Part shown: in pieces, positions 27,661 to 37,371 of the stretch
Numbering within the stretch: the first letter of the stretch is position 1
How the letters are laid out: every line of letters starts with the position of its first letter
NCBI RefSeq assembly: GCF_017638545.1
Contig: NZ_CP072110.1
Location: forward strand, 2,852,001-2,916,000
DNA: 64,000 nt
Source of the DNA: Psychrosphaera ytuae
GTDB lineage: Bacteria > Pseudomonadota > Gammaproteobacteria > Enterobacterales > Alteromonadaceae
Reading direction: 5' to 3'
The notes under the pieces: model-generated
The model's input: the letters and a program-made list of their open reading frames with translations, nothing else
Told to the model about the DNA's origin: nothing
Database searches by the model: none
Translations under genes and position numbers: made by a program

Positions 27661-28524
27661 ATGAGCTTACCGACAAATTCTGACAGTAAATTAAATTTAG
27701 TATCTCAAACCAAAAGTTTTGGTGGCTGGCACAAGCAGTTCAGTCACGCATCCTCGTCAGTAAAAGGTGAGATGCGGTTTGCTGTGTATTTTCCGCCTCA
27801 ATACGAAACAAAAAAAGACCTTCCAGTACTGTATTGGCTCTCAGGCTTGACATGTACTGACGAAAACTTCATGCAAAAAGCCGGTGCACACCGAATGGCC
27901 GCTCAATTGGGAATCGTCATTGTCGCTCCTGATACCAGTCCAAGAGGTGATGACGTCGCTAATGATGAGGGTTATGACTTGGGGCAAGGTGCAGGTTTTT
28001 ATGTCAATGCAACACAAGCACCTTGGAGTGCTCATTACCATATGTATGATTATGTGGTAACAGAACTGCCAGAGTTAATTGAAAAAGAGTTTGAGGTTTC
28101 TTCAAAAAGAGCAATATCAGGTCACTCAATGGGCGGTCATGGCGCACTAATGATTGCACTTAAAAACCCTGACCGTTATTCGTCGGTTTCTGCTTTTAGT
28201 CCTATCAGTAACCCTATGGATTGTCCTTGGGGACACAAAGCGTTTTCGGCTTATTTAGGTGAAGACCAAAGTGTTTGGGCACAATATGACTCAAGTGTGT
28301 TAATGAGTAACGCCGTTGATTTGGTTCCTGCGCTGGTTGATCAAGGATTAGATGATAACTTTTTACAAGAACAGCTAAAGCCAGAGGCGCTCGAAGCTGC
28401 TGCAGCAAAGAACAATTATCCGTTAACACTCAATCGTCATGAGGGTTATGACCATAGTTATTACTTTATTTCGAGTTTTATAGACGAGCATTTTAAGTTC
28501 CATGCGGGACATTTAATGTATTGA
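27661..28524 (+). CDS. fghA: S-formylglutathione hydrolase
   Basis: A 287-residue alpha/beta hydrolase (esterase D family) that releases formate and glutathione from S-formylglutathione. Visible are YWLSGLTCTDENF, the oxyanion-side PDTSPRGD, the nucleophile serine in SGHSMGGHGA and the C-terminal catalytic His in GYDHSYYFI. The ATG at 27661 follows GGGAG with six bases spacing; a GTG directly before it is in frame but less likely. Together with frmA it completes formaldehyde detoxification. Confidence 0.95.
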   Translation: MSLPTNSDSKLNLVSQTKSFGGWHKQFSHASSSVKGEMRFAVYFPPQYETKKDLPVLYWLSGLTCTDENFMQKAGAHRMAAQLGIVIVAPDTSPRGDDVANDEGYDLGQGAGFYVNATQAPWSAHYHMYDYVVTELPELIEKEFEVSSKRAISGHSMGGHGALMIALKNPDRYSSVSAFSPISNPMDCPWGHKAFSAYLGEDQSVWAQYDSSVLMSNAVDLVPALVDQGLDDNFLQEQLKPEALEAAAAKNNYPLTLNRHEGYDHSYYFISSFIDEHFKFHAGHLMY

Positions 28525-28567
28525 TAGACTCTAATTTTATTCAAAGGGTGTAACAAAAAAGTACACA

Positions 28568-28609
28568 TTTTTGGTAGATTTTATTTTGTTACTGCCAAAA
28601 TTTTGGTAG
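28568..28609. promoter_or_regulatory. Palindrome plus half-site upstream of the FIST gene
   Basis: CTGCCAAAATTTTGGTAG at 28592-28609 is an 18-base palindrome with one mismatched pair. A half-site TTTTGGTAG recurs at 28568-28576. The group lies 50-90 bases before the FIST start and could be an operator. The protein that would bind it is unknown. Confidence 0.4.
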
Positions 28610-28657
28610 GTTTTGACTAACCTTATGTGAAGTCACGGTTGTTAAGGTCAGCCTACC

Positions 28658-29791
28658 ATGAAAGTAAATCAATACCATTTTTCAGAAAATCGTTGGAATA
28701 AAGAACTGCCAACCGACGACGCTGTCACTCTTGTGTTCGCTTTTGGCTGCCGAAAGTTAATGAAACATCAAGGTGCCCTCAAGCAACTTGGAGAAAGCTT
28801 TCCAAACGCTCACATTATTGGCTGCACTACCAGTGGTGAAATCACTGGAACGGATATTTTGGACGACTCGGTTGTCGCTACCGCTATTGAGTTTGAACGA
28901 ACCAAAGTTGATGTACAAAGCATAAACTTAAAAGACTACAAAGACTTAAATGAGGCTGCTCAATCTCTTGCCAATAAGCTCTCCGTTGACGATTTAAAAT
29001 CCGTTTTAATTTTATCGGATGGCCAACTGGTAAACGGCACAACCTTAGTCGCTGAAATGACCAAGTCTTTGCCAGAAGGTGTATTAATAACGGGTGGTTT
29101 GGCCGGTGATAAAGACGAATTCAATGAGACTGAGGTTTGGCACAATGGTGACATTGGCCCAGGACGGATCCTTGCGTGTGGTTTTTATGGCAATGACATT
29201 GTAGTTGGTAGCGGGTCATACAGCGGGTGGAAGTCGTTCGGCCCGGAGCGTTTAATTACTAAAGCATCGGGTAATTTGCTTTATGAGCTAGATGGGCAGT
29301 CAGCATTGGCTCTATACAAACAATATTTAGGTGACTATGCAGAGCAGTTACCGGCTTCGGCATTGAGATTCCCTCTTAGTGTGCGTAACCCAGAAACAAA
29401 CGAAACCCTCATTCGCACTATTTTAAACATCGATGAGGGGGAGCAAAGCCTTACCTTTGCCGGAGATGTGCCTGAAGGTTCATACGCTCAGCTGATGCGG
29501 GCAAATATCGACAACTTGATTGACGGGGCCCAAGAGGCGGCACAAAAAGCACTTCAAGACGCCTTTGCTAACAATGAGCCAGAGTTTGGATTGTTGATCA
29601 GTTGTGTTGGCCGACGTTTAGTGTTGCAACAAGAGACCGAATACGAACTAGAAAGTATTGAAGAAATGATCCCTAAGACGTGCAAGCTTGCGGGCTTTTA
29701 TTCTTATGGAGAAATCTCGCCAACACAACAAAGCCGCAAGAGTGCACTTCACAACCAAACAATGACCATAACGTTTTTTTCTGAGTCATAG
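28658..29791 (+). CDS. FIST-domain sensory protein
   Basis: A 377-residue soluble protein containing FIST_N (~25-215) and FIST_C (~225-365). Diagnostic stretches are IIGCTTSGEITG, LITGGLAGD and, near the end, LAGFYSYGEISP. FIST domains are proposed small-ligand (perhaps amino-acid) sensors attached to signalling outputs. Here the output appears to be on the separate protein encoded seven bases downstream (PAS-GGDEF-EAL). There is no membrane segment, so sensing would be cytoplasmic. The ligand is unknown. Confidence 0.92.
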   Translation: MKVNQYHFSENRWNKELPTDDAVTLVFAFGCRKLMKHQGALKQLGESFPNAHIIGCTTSGEITGTDILDDSVVATAIEFERTKVDVQSINLKDYKDLNEAAQSLANKLSVDDLKSVLILSDGQLVNGTTLVAEMTKSLPEGVLITGGLAGDKDEFNETEVWHNGDIGPGRILACGFYGNDIVVGSGSYSGWKSFGPERLITKASGNLLYELDGQSALALYKQYLGDYAEQLPASALRFPLSVRNPETNETLIRTILNIDEGEQSLTFAGDVPEGSYAQLMRANIDNLIDGAQEAAQKALQDAFANNEPEFGLLISCVGRRLVLQQETEYELESIEEMIPKTCKLAGFYSYGEISPTQQSRKSALHNQTMTITFFSES

Positions 29792-29797
29792 TACCTC

Positions 29798-31690
29798 ATG
29801 CATAGATTACTCAAACGTCAATTGCGCCGTCATACAGACAATGATGAGATAATGACTAGCCAGGCTGGTCTTCTAAATGCGATAAGTGATGCATATGAAC
29901 AAATGGATCAAGAACGTGAGATTATTGAACGCTCGCTTGATCTCGTTTCGACAGAGCTTAATCAGCAAAATGAAGCGTTGCGAACCGAAGTCGCAAAACA
30001 ACAACAAGCTCAAGAAAAGCTCGATACTTCGCTAGCGACTTTAAACGCGATGTTTGATGCTACAGGTGAGGCAATAATTGTTTTTAGCCCCACTGGGCGG
30101 GTAGTCAAATACAATATTTTAGCCCAATCTTTATTTGGCTTCCCAAAACACGATGGCACACTGCTGCCCTTTGTAAGTCTCAAATACATATACAAACAGC
30201 TAGAAGACCCTGGCGAGTTTGCTAAGCATTTTAAAACCGTCAAATTAGACCCCAATGCGGACATTTTTGGTCAAACCAAATTACTCAACGGCAAAACCTT
30301 TGAATTCCATTCTTCACCACAAATACTAGGTGAAAAAGCCGTTGGTCGAGTTTGGTGTTTTAGGGATGTATCAGCGCTGAAAGAGTCGGCAGCACTGATC
30401 CGCAAGCAAGCGTATTACGATGCTTTGACAGGGCTACCAAACAGAATATTGTTGGACGACAGGTTAAAGCATGCGATTCAGTATGGTGAGCGATTTGATA
30501 ACAAAGTTGCGGTGTTGTTTATTGACTTGGATGATTTTAAAAAGGTCAATGACAATGCGGGTCATCATGCAGGAGATATCTTGCTAAAAGAGGTTACCAC
30601 TCGTATTCAATCTTGCATACGAGAGGTCGATACTCTGGCTCGACTTGGTGGTGACGAGTTTGTTTTGGTATTAGAAAGTATCCAAGACACTGATATTGTC
30701 TCGACAATTTGTGAACGGATCATTATTGCTCTTTCTCAATCATTTAATATCTTTGATAACGATTATTTTATTTCTTCAAGTATTGGCGTCAGCGTTTATC
30801 CGCAAGATGGTCAAACCCAGCAAGAACTAATGCGCAAAGCTGATATGGCGATGTATCGGGCAAAGTCTCTCGGAAAGAGTAACTTTCAGTTTTTTGATGA
30901 CTCCCTTGAAGCTTCTTCACAGTTCCACCTTTATCTTGAAAACCAACTTAGAAGCGCAATTGAAAAGGCTCAGTTCAGCTTAGTCTTTCAGCCTAAAGTG
31001 TGTTTAAAAACACAAAAAGTCACCGCATTTGAAGCCCTCATTCGCTGGTTTGATGAAGGTGGTAATTTTGTATCACCTGCTGATTTTATTCCGCTGGCTG
31101 AGCAAACAGGCTTGATAGAGAAAGTTGGCAGCTGGGTACTTGAAGCTACCTGTCAGCAAATTAAATCTTGGAAAGACTTGGGTTTACCTTTATTACCTGT
31201 CGCTATAAACGTTTCACCTGTTGAGTTTAATTGCCAAGGTTTGGTTGACCGATTCAGACAAGCACTTGAGAAGTATGGTATTCCGGGAGAAATGTTGGAA
31301 ATCGAAATAACCGAATCGGTATTCTTTGAAGACATGAATAAGATGTCGGAGATATTGCAAAAGTTACGCGAACTGGGGATCACGGTGGCCGTCGATGACT
31401 TTGGCACCGGCTTTAGTTCGTTGCAGTATTTACACCAATTACCTATCGATGTTCTCAAAATTGACCGCTCGTTTATAATTGATTTAGAGGGGAATTCTCA
31501 CAATGAAGCTATTGCTGATACGATTCTTACTCTGGCTCGTAATCTAAAGTTAACGGTTGTTGCAGAAGGCGTAGAGACTCAAGCTTCAATCGACTTTCTT
31601 AGCGAAAGAGGTTGTGAACTGGCTCAAGGGTACTTTTTTTATAAGCCTATGCAAGCATCCGATGTGACCGCTTTGTTGATTAATCATTGA
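29798..31690 (+). CDS. PAS-GGDEF-EAL c-di-GMP enzyme, partner of FIST protein
   Basis: A 630-residue soluble protein. A coiled coil (~25-75) leads to a PAS domain (~78-190), then GGDEF with intact GGDEF at 284-288 and an RxxD inhibitory site (REVD) five residues before it. The EAL domain has EAL at 412-414, NVSPVEF, EITES, DDFGTG, KIDRSFI and EGVET. Both synthesis and breakdown of c-di-GMP are chemically possible. It starts seven bases after the FIST gene, so FIST and this enzyme probably form a split receptor-output pair through the coiled coil. That pairing is inference from position. Confidence 0.93.
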   Translation: MHRLLKRQLRRHTDNDEIMTSQAGLLNAISDAYEQMDQEREIIERSLDLVSTELNQQNEALRTEVAKQQQAQEKLDTSLATLNAMFDATGEAIIVFSPTGRVVKYNILAQSLFGFPKHDGTLLPFVSLKYIYKQLEDPGEFAKHFKTVKLDPNADIFGQTKLLNGKTFEFHSSPQILGEKAVGRVWCFRDVSALKESAALIRKQAYYDALTGLPNRILLDDRLKHAIQYGERFDNKVAVLFIDLDDFKKVNDNAGHHAGDILLKEVTTRIQSCIREVDTLARLGGDEFVLVLESIQDTDIVSTICERIIIALSQSFNIFDNDYFISSSIGVSVYPQDGQTQQELMRKADMAMYRAKSLGKSNFQFFDDSLEASSQFHLYLENQLRSAIEKAQFSLVFQPKVCLKTQKVTAFEALIRWFDEGGNFVSPADFIPLAEQTGLIEKVGSWVLEATCQQIKSWKDLGLPLLPVAINVSPVEFNCQGLVDRFRQALEKYGIPGEMLEIEITESVFFEDMNKMSEILQKLRELGITVAVDDFGTGFSSLQYLHQLPIDVLKIDRSFIIDLEGNSHNEAIADTILTLARNLKLTVVAEGVETQASIDFLSERGCELAQGYFFYKPMQASDVTALLINH

Positions 31691-31775
31691 AATAATTAGA
31701 ACTGTCGGTGCACTTTTTTAATCGTTGTAAAGTAAGTAACATTACGTTTTTATTGATTAAAATTATAAGGCTCCC

Positions 31776-33887
31776 ATGAAAAGGACCCCTTCGGTGTTAG
31801 TAGTTGCGATTGGGCTTGTGCACTCAATAGCACTGGCAAGCGATGATACTAACCAGACTGCAGAGCAAATAGCACCAATACTCAGTGCAAAGCAAAAATC
31901 GATTGAAGTTATTACCACGACAGCATCTCGTATTGAAGCGAGCACAGGATCAATTCCATTAGCATTGTCTGTTGTAGGCGCAGACGCTTTAGCACGAAAA
32001 AATGCGGTTCATGTTGAACAAGCACTTCAGTTAGTTGCAGGTGCCAATATTCATCGTGGCAATGGACAAGAGTACTTACCCTCATTGCGTTCGCCGGTGC
32101 TGTCAGGTGCAGGCGCATGCGGCGGGCTACTTACTCTGGAGGATGGTATTCCTCTTCGCTCTTCTGGATTTTGTAATATCAACGAGCTGTTCGAATCACA
32201 TACTGAACAAGCCACTCGAATAGAGGTGCTAAAGGGACCTGGTTCGCCATTATACGGCTCTAATGCCATCCACGGTGTGATCAATGTCGTCACTCCTGAT
32301 ACCACTTACTCACACTTCAAAGCGGGTTTGGACCTTGGTTCATATGGATATAAGCGCACTAAACTTTCAACCGGGACTGAGTTTGATAACCAAGGTCTGG
32401 GTCTAGCAGTTACTTTGACCGATGATACTGGCTTTAGGGATGATGAAAGTGTTGAACAACACAAGGTGTCTTTGCGCCATCGCTATGATGGCCAAGTTTA
32501 TAGCGTTAAATCAGGTCTAACTTATACCAACCTAGATCAACAAACAGCGGGCTTTATAGAGGGATTTGAAGCGTATAAAGACGAAGGAACGTCACAGCAA
32601 AACTTTGACCCTGATGCGTTCCGTCAAGCATCTGCACTGCGTGCTTGGAGCCAAATCAATTGGACACGGGGTGAAACTACCTTTTCGATTACACCATATG
32701 TTCGCAATCAGGATATGACGTTCTTCAAACACTTTTTACCGGGGACGCCATTAGAAGAAAATAATCAAACTGGTGTTGGTATATTGTCATTAATGCACGC
32801 TGAAGTTAACGATAACTGGCAGTTGGAGTTTGGTGTCGATACGGATGTGACTCAAGGCGAATTTTTGCAATATCAGTCAAATGAAACAGAGGGCTCTGCG
32901 TTTCTTAAGGCTACGGTTCCAACAGGTAAACATTATGATTACGACGTAACTCAGTACTCTTTTGCCTCGTTTTTGATGTCGAAATGGCAATATCGGGGTT
33001 GGCGCTTAGAGCTAGGTGGACGACTTGAGAATGTTACCTACGACTACAATAACAATATGCTTGTTGGACGGACAAAAGACAATGGTGAGGCGTGTGGCTT
33101 TGGCGGATGCCGGTATAGTCGGCCAGAATCGAGAAAAAACGATTTTAGTGGTTTTTCTCCAAGTTTCTCTCTGGCATATCAAATCGATCAGAGCCACCAG
33201 GTGTATACCAACGTTAGTAAGGGATATCGGGTTCCTCAAACTGCAGAGTTATATCAACTGCAACGCCAGCAAACCGTTGCTGAGTTAGAGGAGGAAACCG
33301 TTCGAAGTATTGAAATAGGAGCTAAGGGGTACTTATCCAAGGGTAGTTATTTACTGTCTTTTTATAAGATGAACAAAGCTAATACTATTTATCGCGATAG
33401 TGACTTTTTTACCGTTAGTAATGGTAAAACCAAGCACTCGGGTGTCGAATTGGAATTGGATTGGCAACTAACCGACTCATTGACCATGCGTTTTGCTGGT
33501 GCGCATAGCAAACACACCTATGATGCGGATCAGTATAGTGGTGGGCAAAATATTAATGGCAATGAAATCGATACTGCCCCGCGCAATGTCGCTACACTTG
33601 GGTTGGATTGGCAAACAACTAATTCGGTTAGTTTTGGCACCAGCTTAAGAACCGTCAGTCGCTATTTTACTGATCCAGAAAACCAACACAGCTATGAAGG
33701 TCATAATGTAGTAGATGCATATGCGCATTGGCAATTCAACCCTAACCTTGATGTCAGGTTAATTATCCGCAATGCCTTTGATGCGCGCTACGCTGAGCGA
33801 GCTGACTATACTAGTTTTACTGGCGATCGTTATTTTCCTGGGTTGCCTCGTCGAGTTACATTGACTATCAACTACAAAGCTTGGTGA
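31776..33887 (+). CDS. TonB-dependent outer membrane receptor
   Basis: A 703-residue outer-membrane transporter. A signal peptide ends near ALAS, followed by a TonB-box-like segment (IEVITTTAS), a plug domain (~50-165, ending in IEVLKGPGSPLYGSNAIHGVINV) and a 22-strand barrel finishing in a typical aromatic-rich C-terminus. The plug has a pair of Cys (GACGG, GFCN). A second pair occurs in the extracellular part (ACGFGGCRYS). Substrate cannot be told from sequence; siderophore, haem or a vitamin are possible. AAGG precedes ATG 31776. It follows the GGDEF-EAL gene by 85 bases and may be in the same transcript. Confidence 0.92.
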   Translation: MKRTPSVLVVAIGLVHSIALASDDTNQTAEQIAPILSAKQKSIEVITTTASRIEASTGSIPLALSVVGADALARKNAVHVEQALQLVAGANIHRGNGQEYLPSLRSPVLSGAGACGGLLTLEDGIPLRSSGFCNINELFESHTEQATRIEVLKGPGSPLYGSNAIHGVINVVTPDTTYSHFKAGLDLGSYGYKRTKLSTGTEFDNQGLGLAVTLTDDTGFRDDESVEQHKVSLRHRYDGQVYSVKSGLTYTNLDQQTAGFIEGFEAYKDEGTSQQNFDPDAFRQASALRAWSQINWTRGETTFSITPYVRNQDMTFFKHFLPGTPLEENNQTGVGILSLMHAEVNDNWQLEFGVDTDVTQGEFLQYQSNETEGSAFLKATVPTGKHYDYDVTQYSFASFLMSKWQYRGWRLELGGRLENVTYDYNNNMLVGRTKDNGEACGFGGCRYSRPESRKNDFSGFSPSFSLAYQIDQSHQVYTNVSKGYRVPQTAELYQLQRQQTVAELEEETVRSIEIGAKGYLSKGSYLLSFYKMNKANTIYRDSDFFTVSNGKTKHSGVELELDWQLTDSLTMRFAGAHSKHTYDADQYSGGQNINGNEIDTAPRNVATLGLDWQTTNSVSFGTSLRTVSRYFTDPENQHSYEGHNVVDAYAHWQFNPNLDVRLIIRNAFDARYAERADYTSFTGDRYFPGLPRRVTLTINYKAW

Positions 33888-33976
33888 TCGTTACTTATAA
33901 AATCTAGCCCTAGGTGGGCGAAGAAGGGGATTTGATTTATACTCTTCACCCACCTCTTTTAACTCCTCATGTGGCT

Positions 33977-34132
33977 ATGAATAGACGTAAAAAAATCAAT
34001 GAGACGCTTAAGAAAAAAGCGAAAAAAATGAATGCAAAGCGCAATCCTAAAAAGAAAGAAAAATACATCTCCAAAGCGGAACGTGAAAAGTTAGCGCAAC
34101 TGGATTCTCAGCAACACAATGAGGAAGACTAA
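33977..34132 (+). CDS. Small basic DUF2986-like protein
   Basis: A 51-residue, very lysine-rich protein starting MNRRKKINETLKKKAKKMNAK and containing KYISKAEREKLAQL. This resembles the DUF2986 family of marine gammaproteobacteria (recognition from memory, not a search). I start at ATG 33977 because the family begins with MNRRKKIN; the longer frame from 33914 has a non-conserved leader. Function is unknown; the charge suggests nucleic-acid or ribosome contact. Confidence 0.75.
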   Translation: MNRRKKINETLKKKAKKMNAKRNPKKKEKYISKAEREKLAQLDSQQHNEED

Positions 34133-34272
34133 TTCAATAAGAAAAAAATGGGGCTGTAATTCGATTTTAATATTGGTACAGTTAGGGGATTTTTTCGCCG
34201 TTTTATACTTTTTAAAAGTTATTTTTAACCAAGCTCCCATTGTGGTTATTAAATAGGAAAATTTGGTGTTAC

Positions 34273-37248
34273 ATGGACAGAGTATTATTTCACATCACAC
34301 TAATTCTGACCCTTGGGGTTGGTATATTCAGTCATTCTTCTGTGGCGAGCAACAGCACTCGTTTTGTAACAGAAAAATGGTCGACCGAATCCGGCCTTTC
34401 TCATAATACTATTTCTGCAATTTCTCAAACGGACGACAAGTATGTGTGGTTTTCTTCGTGGGAAGGAGTCGACCGATTTAATGGTCATGAGTTTGTTAAC
34501 ATTGAAAACATTTATAACGTTCCGGTAGAAGATAATGCGGCGAGAAGTTTAACCATCAACCAGCAAGGTGACTTGTTTGTCGGCGGAGCAAAAGGACAGT
34601 TATTGGTTCGCAATTCAGATGGAAAGTGGCGTGAGTTATATCGGTTTAAGTCACAAGTTAACTTCATCACACCAAGCCCTCTACATTACTTAGTTGTAGC
34701 GACAGAAGACCAACAGGTTTATGGTTTGTCGAGGTCAGGGCAGTTGCTCAATTTAACAGAGCAGCAACCACTTTCTGGTGTCATCACGGGGCTCTCAGTC
34801 TATGAAGACCAGGTATTAATTAGTACCACTGCAGGGCTGTTTTTTGTCCAAGACCAAACTATTGACTCAGTTAACTCATTACAAAATACCACTATTAATC
34901 ACATATATGTAAAAGAAGAAAGTGTCTTTTTGGCGACCGAAAAAGGCGTTTTACACGTTCAAAATTCCGATCTGTCAGACTCTAAATGGATCATCGAAGA
35001 TAAGAATGTTTTGACCTTCAGTGTTGACCGCCAAGGCCGATTTTGGTGCGGAACGGCAAAGGACGGGTTAATTGTCTATCACCCAGACGGTCAAGTTGAC
35101 CACTTTAATAACTCTAATCACTTACTAGATAACCGCGTCACCACTATCTTTGAAGATGTTGATGGCAGTGTATGGGTTGGTACAGTCGGCGGTTTAACCC
35201 GTTTTTTCGAAACCGATTTTAATGCTATTTCTAAGGCCGATGGACTTCCTGCTAACTTTACTCGAGCAGTATTGGAAGATCATAACGGTACCATGTGGTT
35301 AGGGACTTCTAACGGTCTTGCCCAGTTTGACCCAAATACAGATGCTATCGAATCTCAAGCACTGTTAAATCAATCAATACTGTCCCTAGCTCTGAGTCAG
35401 TCGGGAGACATATTAGCAGGGAGTTATACCGATGGGGTTTTTGTTCGGAAGAAAGGAAGGTTCGAGCCATATTTAACTGTTGCAAACGGGTTACCGTCCA
35501 ATCAAATACGAAGTATAGAAACAAGGATCCCCAATCAGATTTGGGTTGGAACTTCAGAGGGCATAGCGGTAGTAGAGACTTCATCCAACAAAGTTACACA
35601 GGTAATTGATCAGAATCAGGGCCTAAAAAACAACGCTGTTGCGGTAGTAAAGATAATTAAAGATACGGTCTGGGTCGGAACTAGCCGAGGCGTTAATTTA
35701 ATTAAAAAAGGTCAAGTGGTCGAAAAATACAATTTAGCTGGAATTCAACCCGGACATATTTTTGACTTTTATTACGATGAACAAGCGGACGTAGTATTTA
35801 TTGCTTCTGATTCGGGGCTTTACCGTTATCGATATCGAGATGATTCACTGGCTCGATTGCCAGAGTTTAATTACCAAAACGTCGCCAAGTTTTTTACCAT
35901 ACTTAAAGATGAATACAACTATCTTTGGTTAAGTTCTAACGTTGGTATTTATCGTGTCGAAAGGGATATTTTAAATGCCCATTTAGACGGTAAATTAGTG
36001 GAACTAAAATATGATGTATTTGAAGAATCGGAAGGACTGCTCAGCAAACAGGCAAATGGTCGTTCAACTCCGGCCGGGTGGTTAGATACTCGTGGCCAAG
36101 TTTGGTTTGCAACATCTAAAGGGGCCGCCAGAGCTAATACTGGCGATTTAGCCACCTATAAGCCTGTCGATGCAGCGATAAAGTTTGAGGCGGTTAGTGT
36201 CGATTTAGCATTACAAGATCTATCTTCCGACATAGTGCTACAGCCCGATGCCAAGCACCTCAAAGTTAAATTTTCGAGTATTAATTTAGTCTCACCAAAA
36301 AGAACCGTGTACCGAGTGAGGTTGACTGGATTCCAAGATGAATGGGACGAACGCGGTCAAACAAACACCATTGAGTACACAAACTTACCCCCAGGACGTT
36401 ATTTACTAGAAGTTTCTTCTTCTATTGCTCCATATGAATGGAGTGTTCCCAAACAGATGACAATCGTCAAATTACCTTATTGGTGGCAAACAAATGTTTT
36501 CAAGGTAGTCAGTATTTTTGGGCTAATCTTTTGTTTGTGGTTGTCGTTATATTGGCGCTCGTATCGAGCAAGGCTACGTCAGAAAATACTGCAACAACAA
36601 GTCGATGAAAAGACAAAGGCATTACAAATTCAGTCAAGTAAATTGTTAAAGGCCAATCAAGAAAAAAGTGAGTTACTCAAACAATTAGTTGAAAGCTCCA
36701 AGGTATTGAAACGATTGTCTAATGAAGATGCATTAACTGAATTATTGAATCGACGTGCCTTCAGTGAAAAATGTGAAGAGTGGCAAACGTTAGCCGATCG
36801 CCATGGGGCGAAATACTGCATTGGCTTTTTTGATATTGATTACTTTAAGAGTATTAACGATAACTGGTCGCATAGTGCAGGCGACGCCGCGTTAAAGTCG
36901 GTGGCAGATACACTTAAAAACACCCTTAGAGAGCAAGACATAATCGCAAGGTGGGGCGGTGAGGAATTTATTGTATTGTTCCCAGAAACTTCTCTCGACA
37001 CGGCCTTTGAGATGGCCGAAAAACTAAGAAAAGCAGTTTACATCAAGGATAACGAAGAGATTGCAGAAGGACTCACGATTACCATAAGTGGTGGTGTCGC
37101 AAGTTCTGAAAATGCCCACAATTATGAGCAAGTTATTCACCGAGCGGATATGGCCCTGTTCGAGTCCAAACAGTTTGGCCGAAACAAGATAAACGTGTTT
37201 TATCCAGACGCTCCAGAGCCCGGAGACAGTACAAAGTTATCGAGCTAA
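34273..37248 (+). CDS. Two-component-type beta-propeller sensor diguanylate cyclase
   Basis: A 991-residue protein. After a signal peptide (~1-26) come many WVGT/WLGT-type propeller repeats of the Reg_prop family (~30-630), a Y_Y_Y immunoglobulin-like domain (~640-735, with LTGFQDEW and YTNLPPGRYLLEV), one membrane helix (~735-757), a coiled coil and a GGDEF domain with GGEEF at 895-899. An RxxD inhibitory site (REQD) lies five residues before it. The propeller is periplasmic and the cyclase cytoplasmic, so an external ligand probably sets c-di-GMP output. In Bacteroidetes this sensor type answers polysaccharides; the ligand here is unknown. ATG 34273 gives a proper signal peptide and is preferred to TTG 34240. 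Confidence 0.9.
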   Translation: MDRVLFHITLILTLGVGIFSHSSVASNSTRFVTEKWSTESGLSHNTISAISQTDDKYVWFSSWEGVDRFNGHEFVNIENIYNVPVEDNAARSLTINQQGDLFVGGAKGQLLVRNSDGKWRELYRFKSQVNFITPSPLHYLVVATEDQQVYGLSRSGQLLNLTEQQPLSGVITGLSVYEDQVLISTTAGLFFVQDQTIDSVNSLQNTTINHIYVKEESVFLATEKGVLHVQNSDLSDSKWIIEDKNVLTFSVDRQGRFWCGTAKDGLIVYHPDGQVDHFNNSNHLLDNRVTTIFEDVDGSVWVGTVGGLTRFFETDFNAISKADGLPANFTRAVLEDHNGTMWLGTSNGLAQFDPNTDAIESQALLNQSILSLALSQSGDILAGSYTDGVFVRKKGRFEPYLTVANGLPSNQIRSIETRIPNQIWVGTSEGIAVVETSSNKVTQVIDQNQGLKNNAVAVVKIIKDTVWVGTSRGVNLIKKGQVVEKYNLAGIQPGHIFDFYYDEQADVVFIASDSGLYRYRYRDDSLARLPEFNYQNVAKFFTILKDEYNYLWLSSNVGIYRVERDILNAHLDGKLVELKYDVFEESEGLLSKQANGRSTPAGWLDTRGQVWFATSKGAARANTGDLATYKPVDAAIKFEAVSVDLALQDLSSDIVLQPDAKHLKVKFSSINLVSPKRTVYRVRLTGFQDEWDERGQTNTIEYTNLPPGRYLLEVSSSIAPYEWSVPKQMTIVKLPYWWQTNVFKVVSIFGLIFCLWLSLYWRSYRARLRQKILQQQVDEKTKALQIQSSKLLKANQEKSELLKQLVESSKVLKRLSNEDALTELLNRRAFSEKCEEWQTLADRHGAKYCIGFFDIDYFKSINDNWSHSAGDAALKSVADTLKNTLREQDIIARWGGEEFIVLFPETSLDTAFEMAEKLRKAVYIKDNEEIAEGLTITISGGVASSENAHNYEQVIHRADMALFESKQFGRNKINVFYPDAPEPGDSTKLSS

Positions 37249-37311
37249 CCTACCGTAAATGTTTGATGTAATATTCAGAACTCAATGCTTTGTTACTTAC
37301 AACTGTTAATT

Positions 37312-37344
37312 AAAAAGCCAGCGATGCTAATCCATGCGCTGGCT
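37312..37344 (-). terminator. Terminator after the ompW-like gene
   Basis: AGCCAGCG and CGCTGGCT pair around a 13-base loop. Read on the minus strand the stem is followed by TTTTTAATTAA, which fits the ompW-like gene ending at 37372. Confidence 0.8.
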
Positions 37345-37371
37345 TGTTCAATAATTTTATTAGCAAAACAG

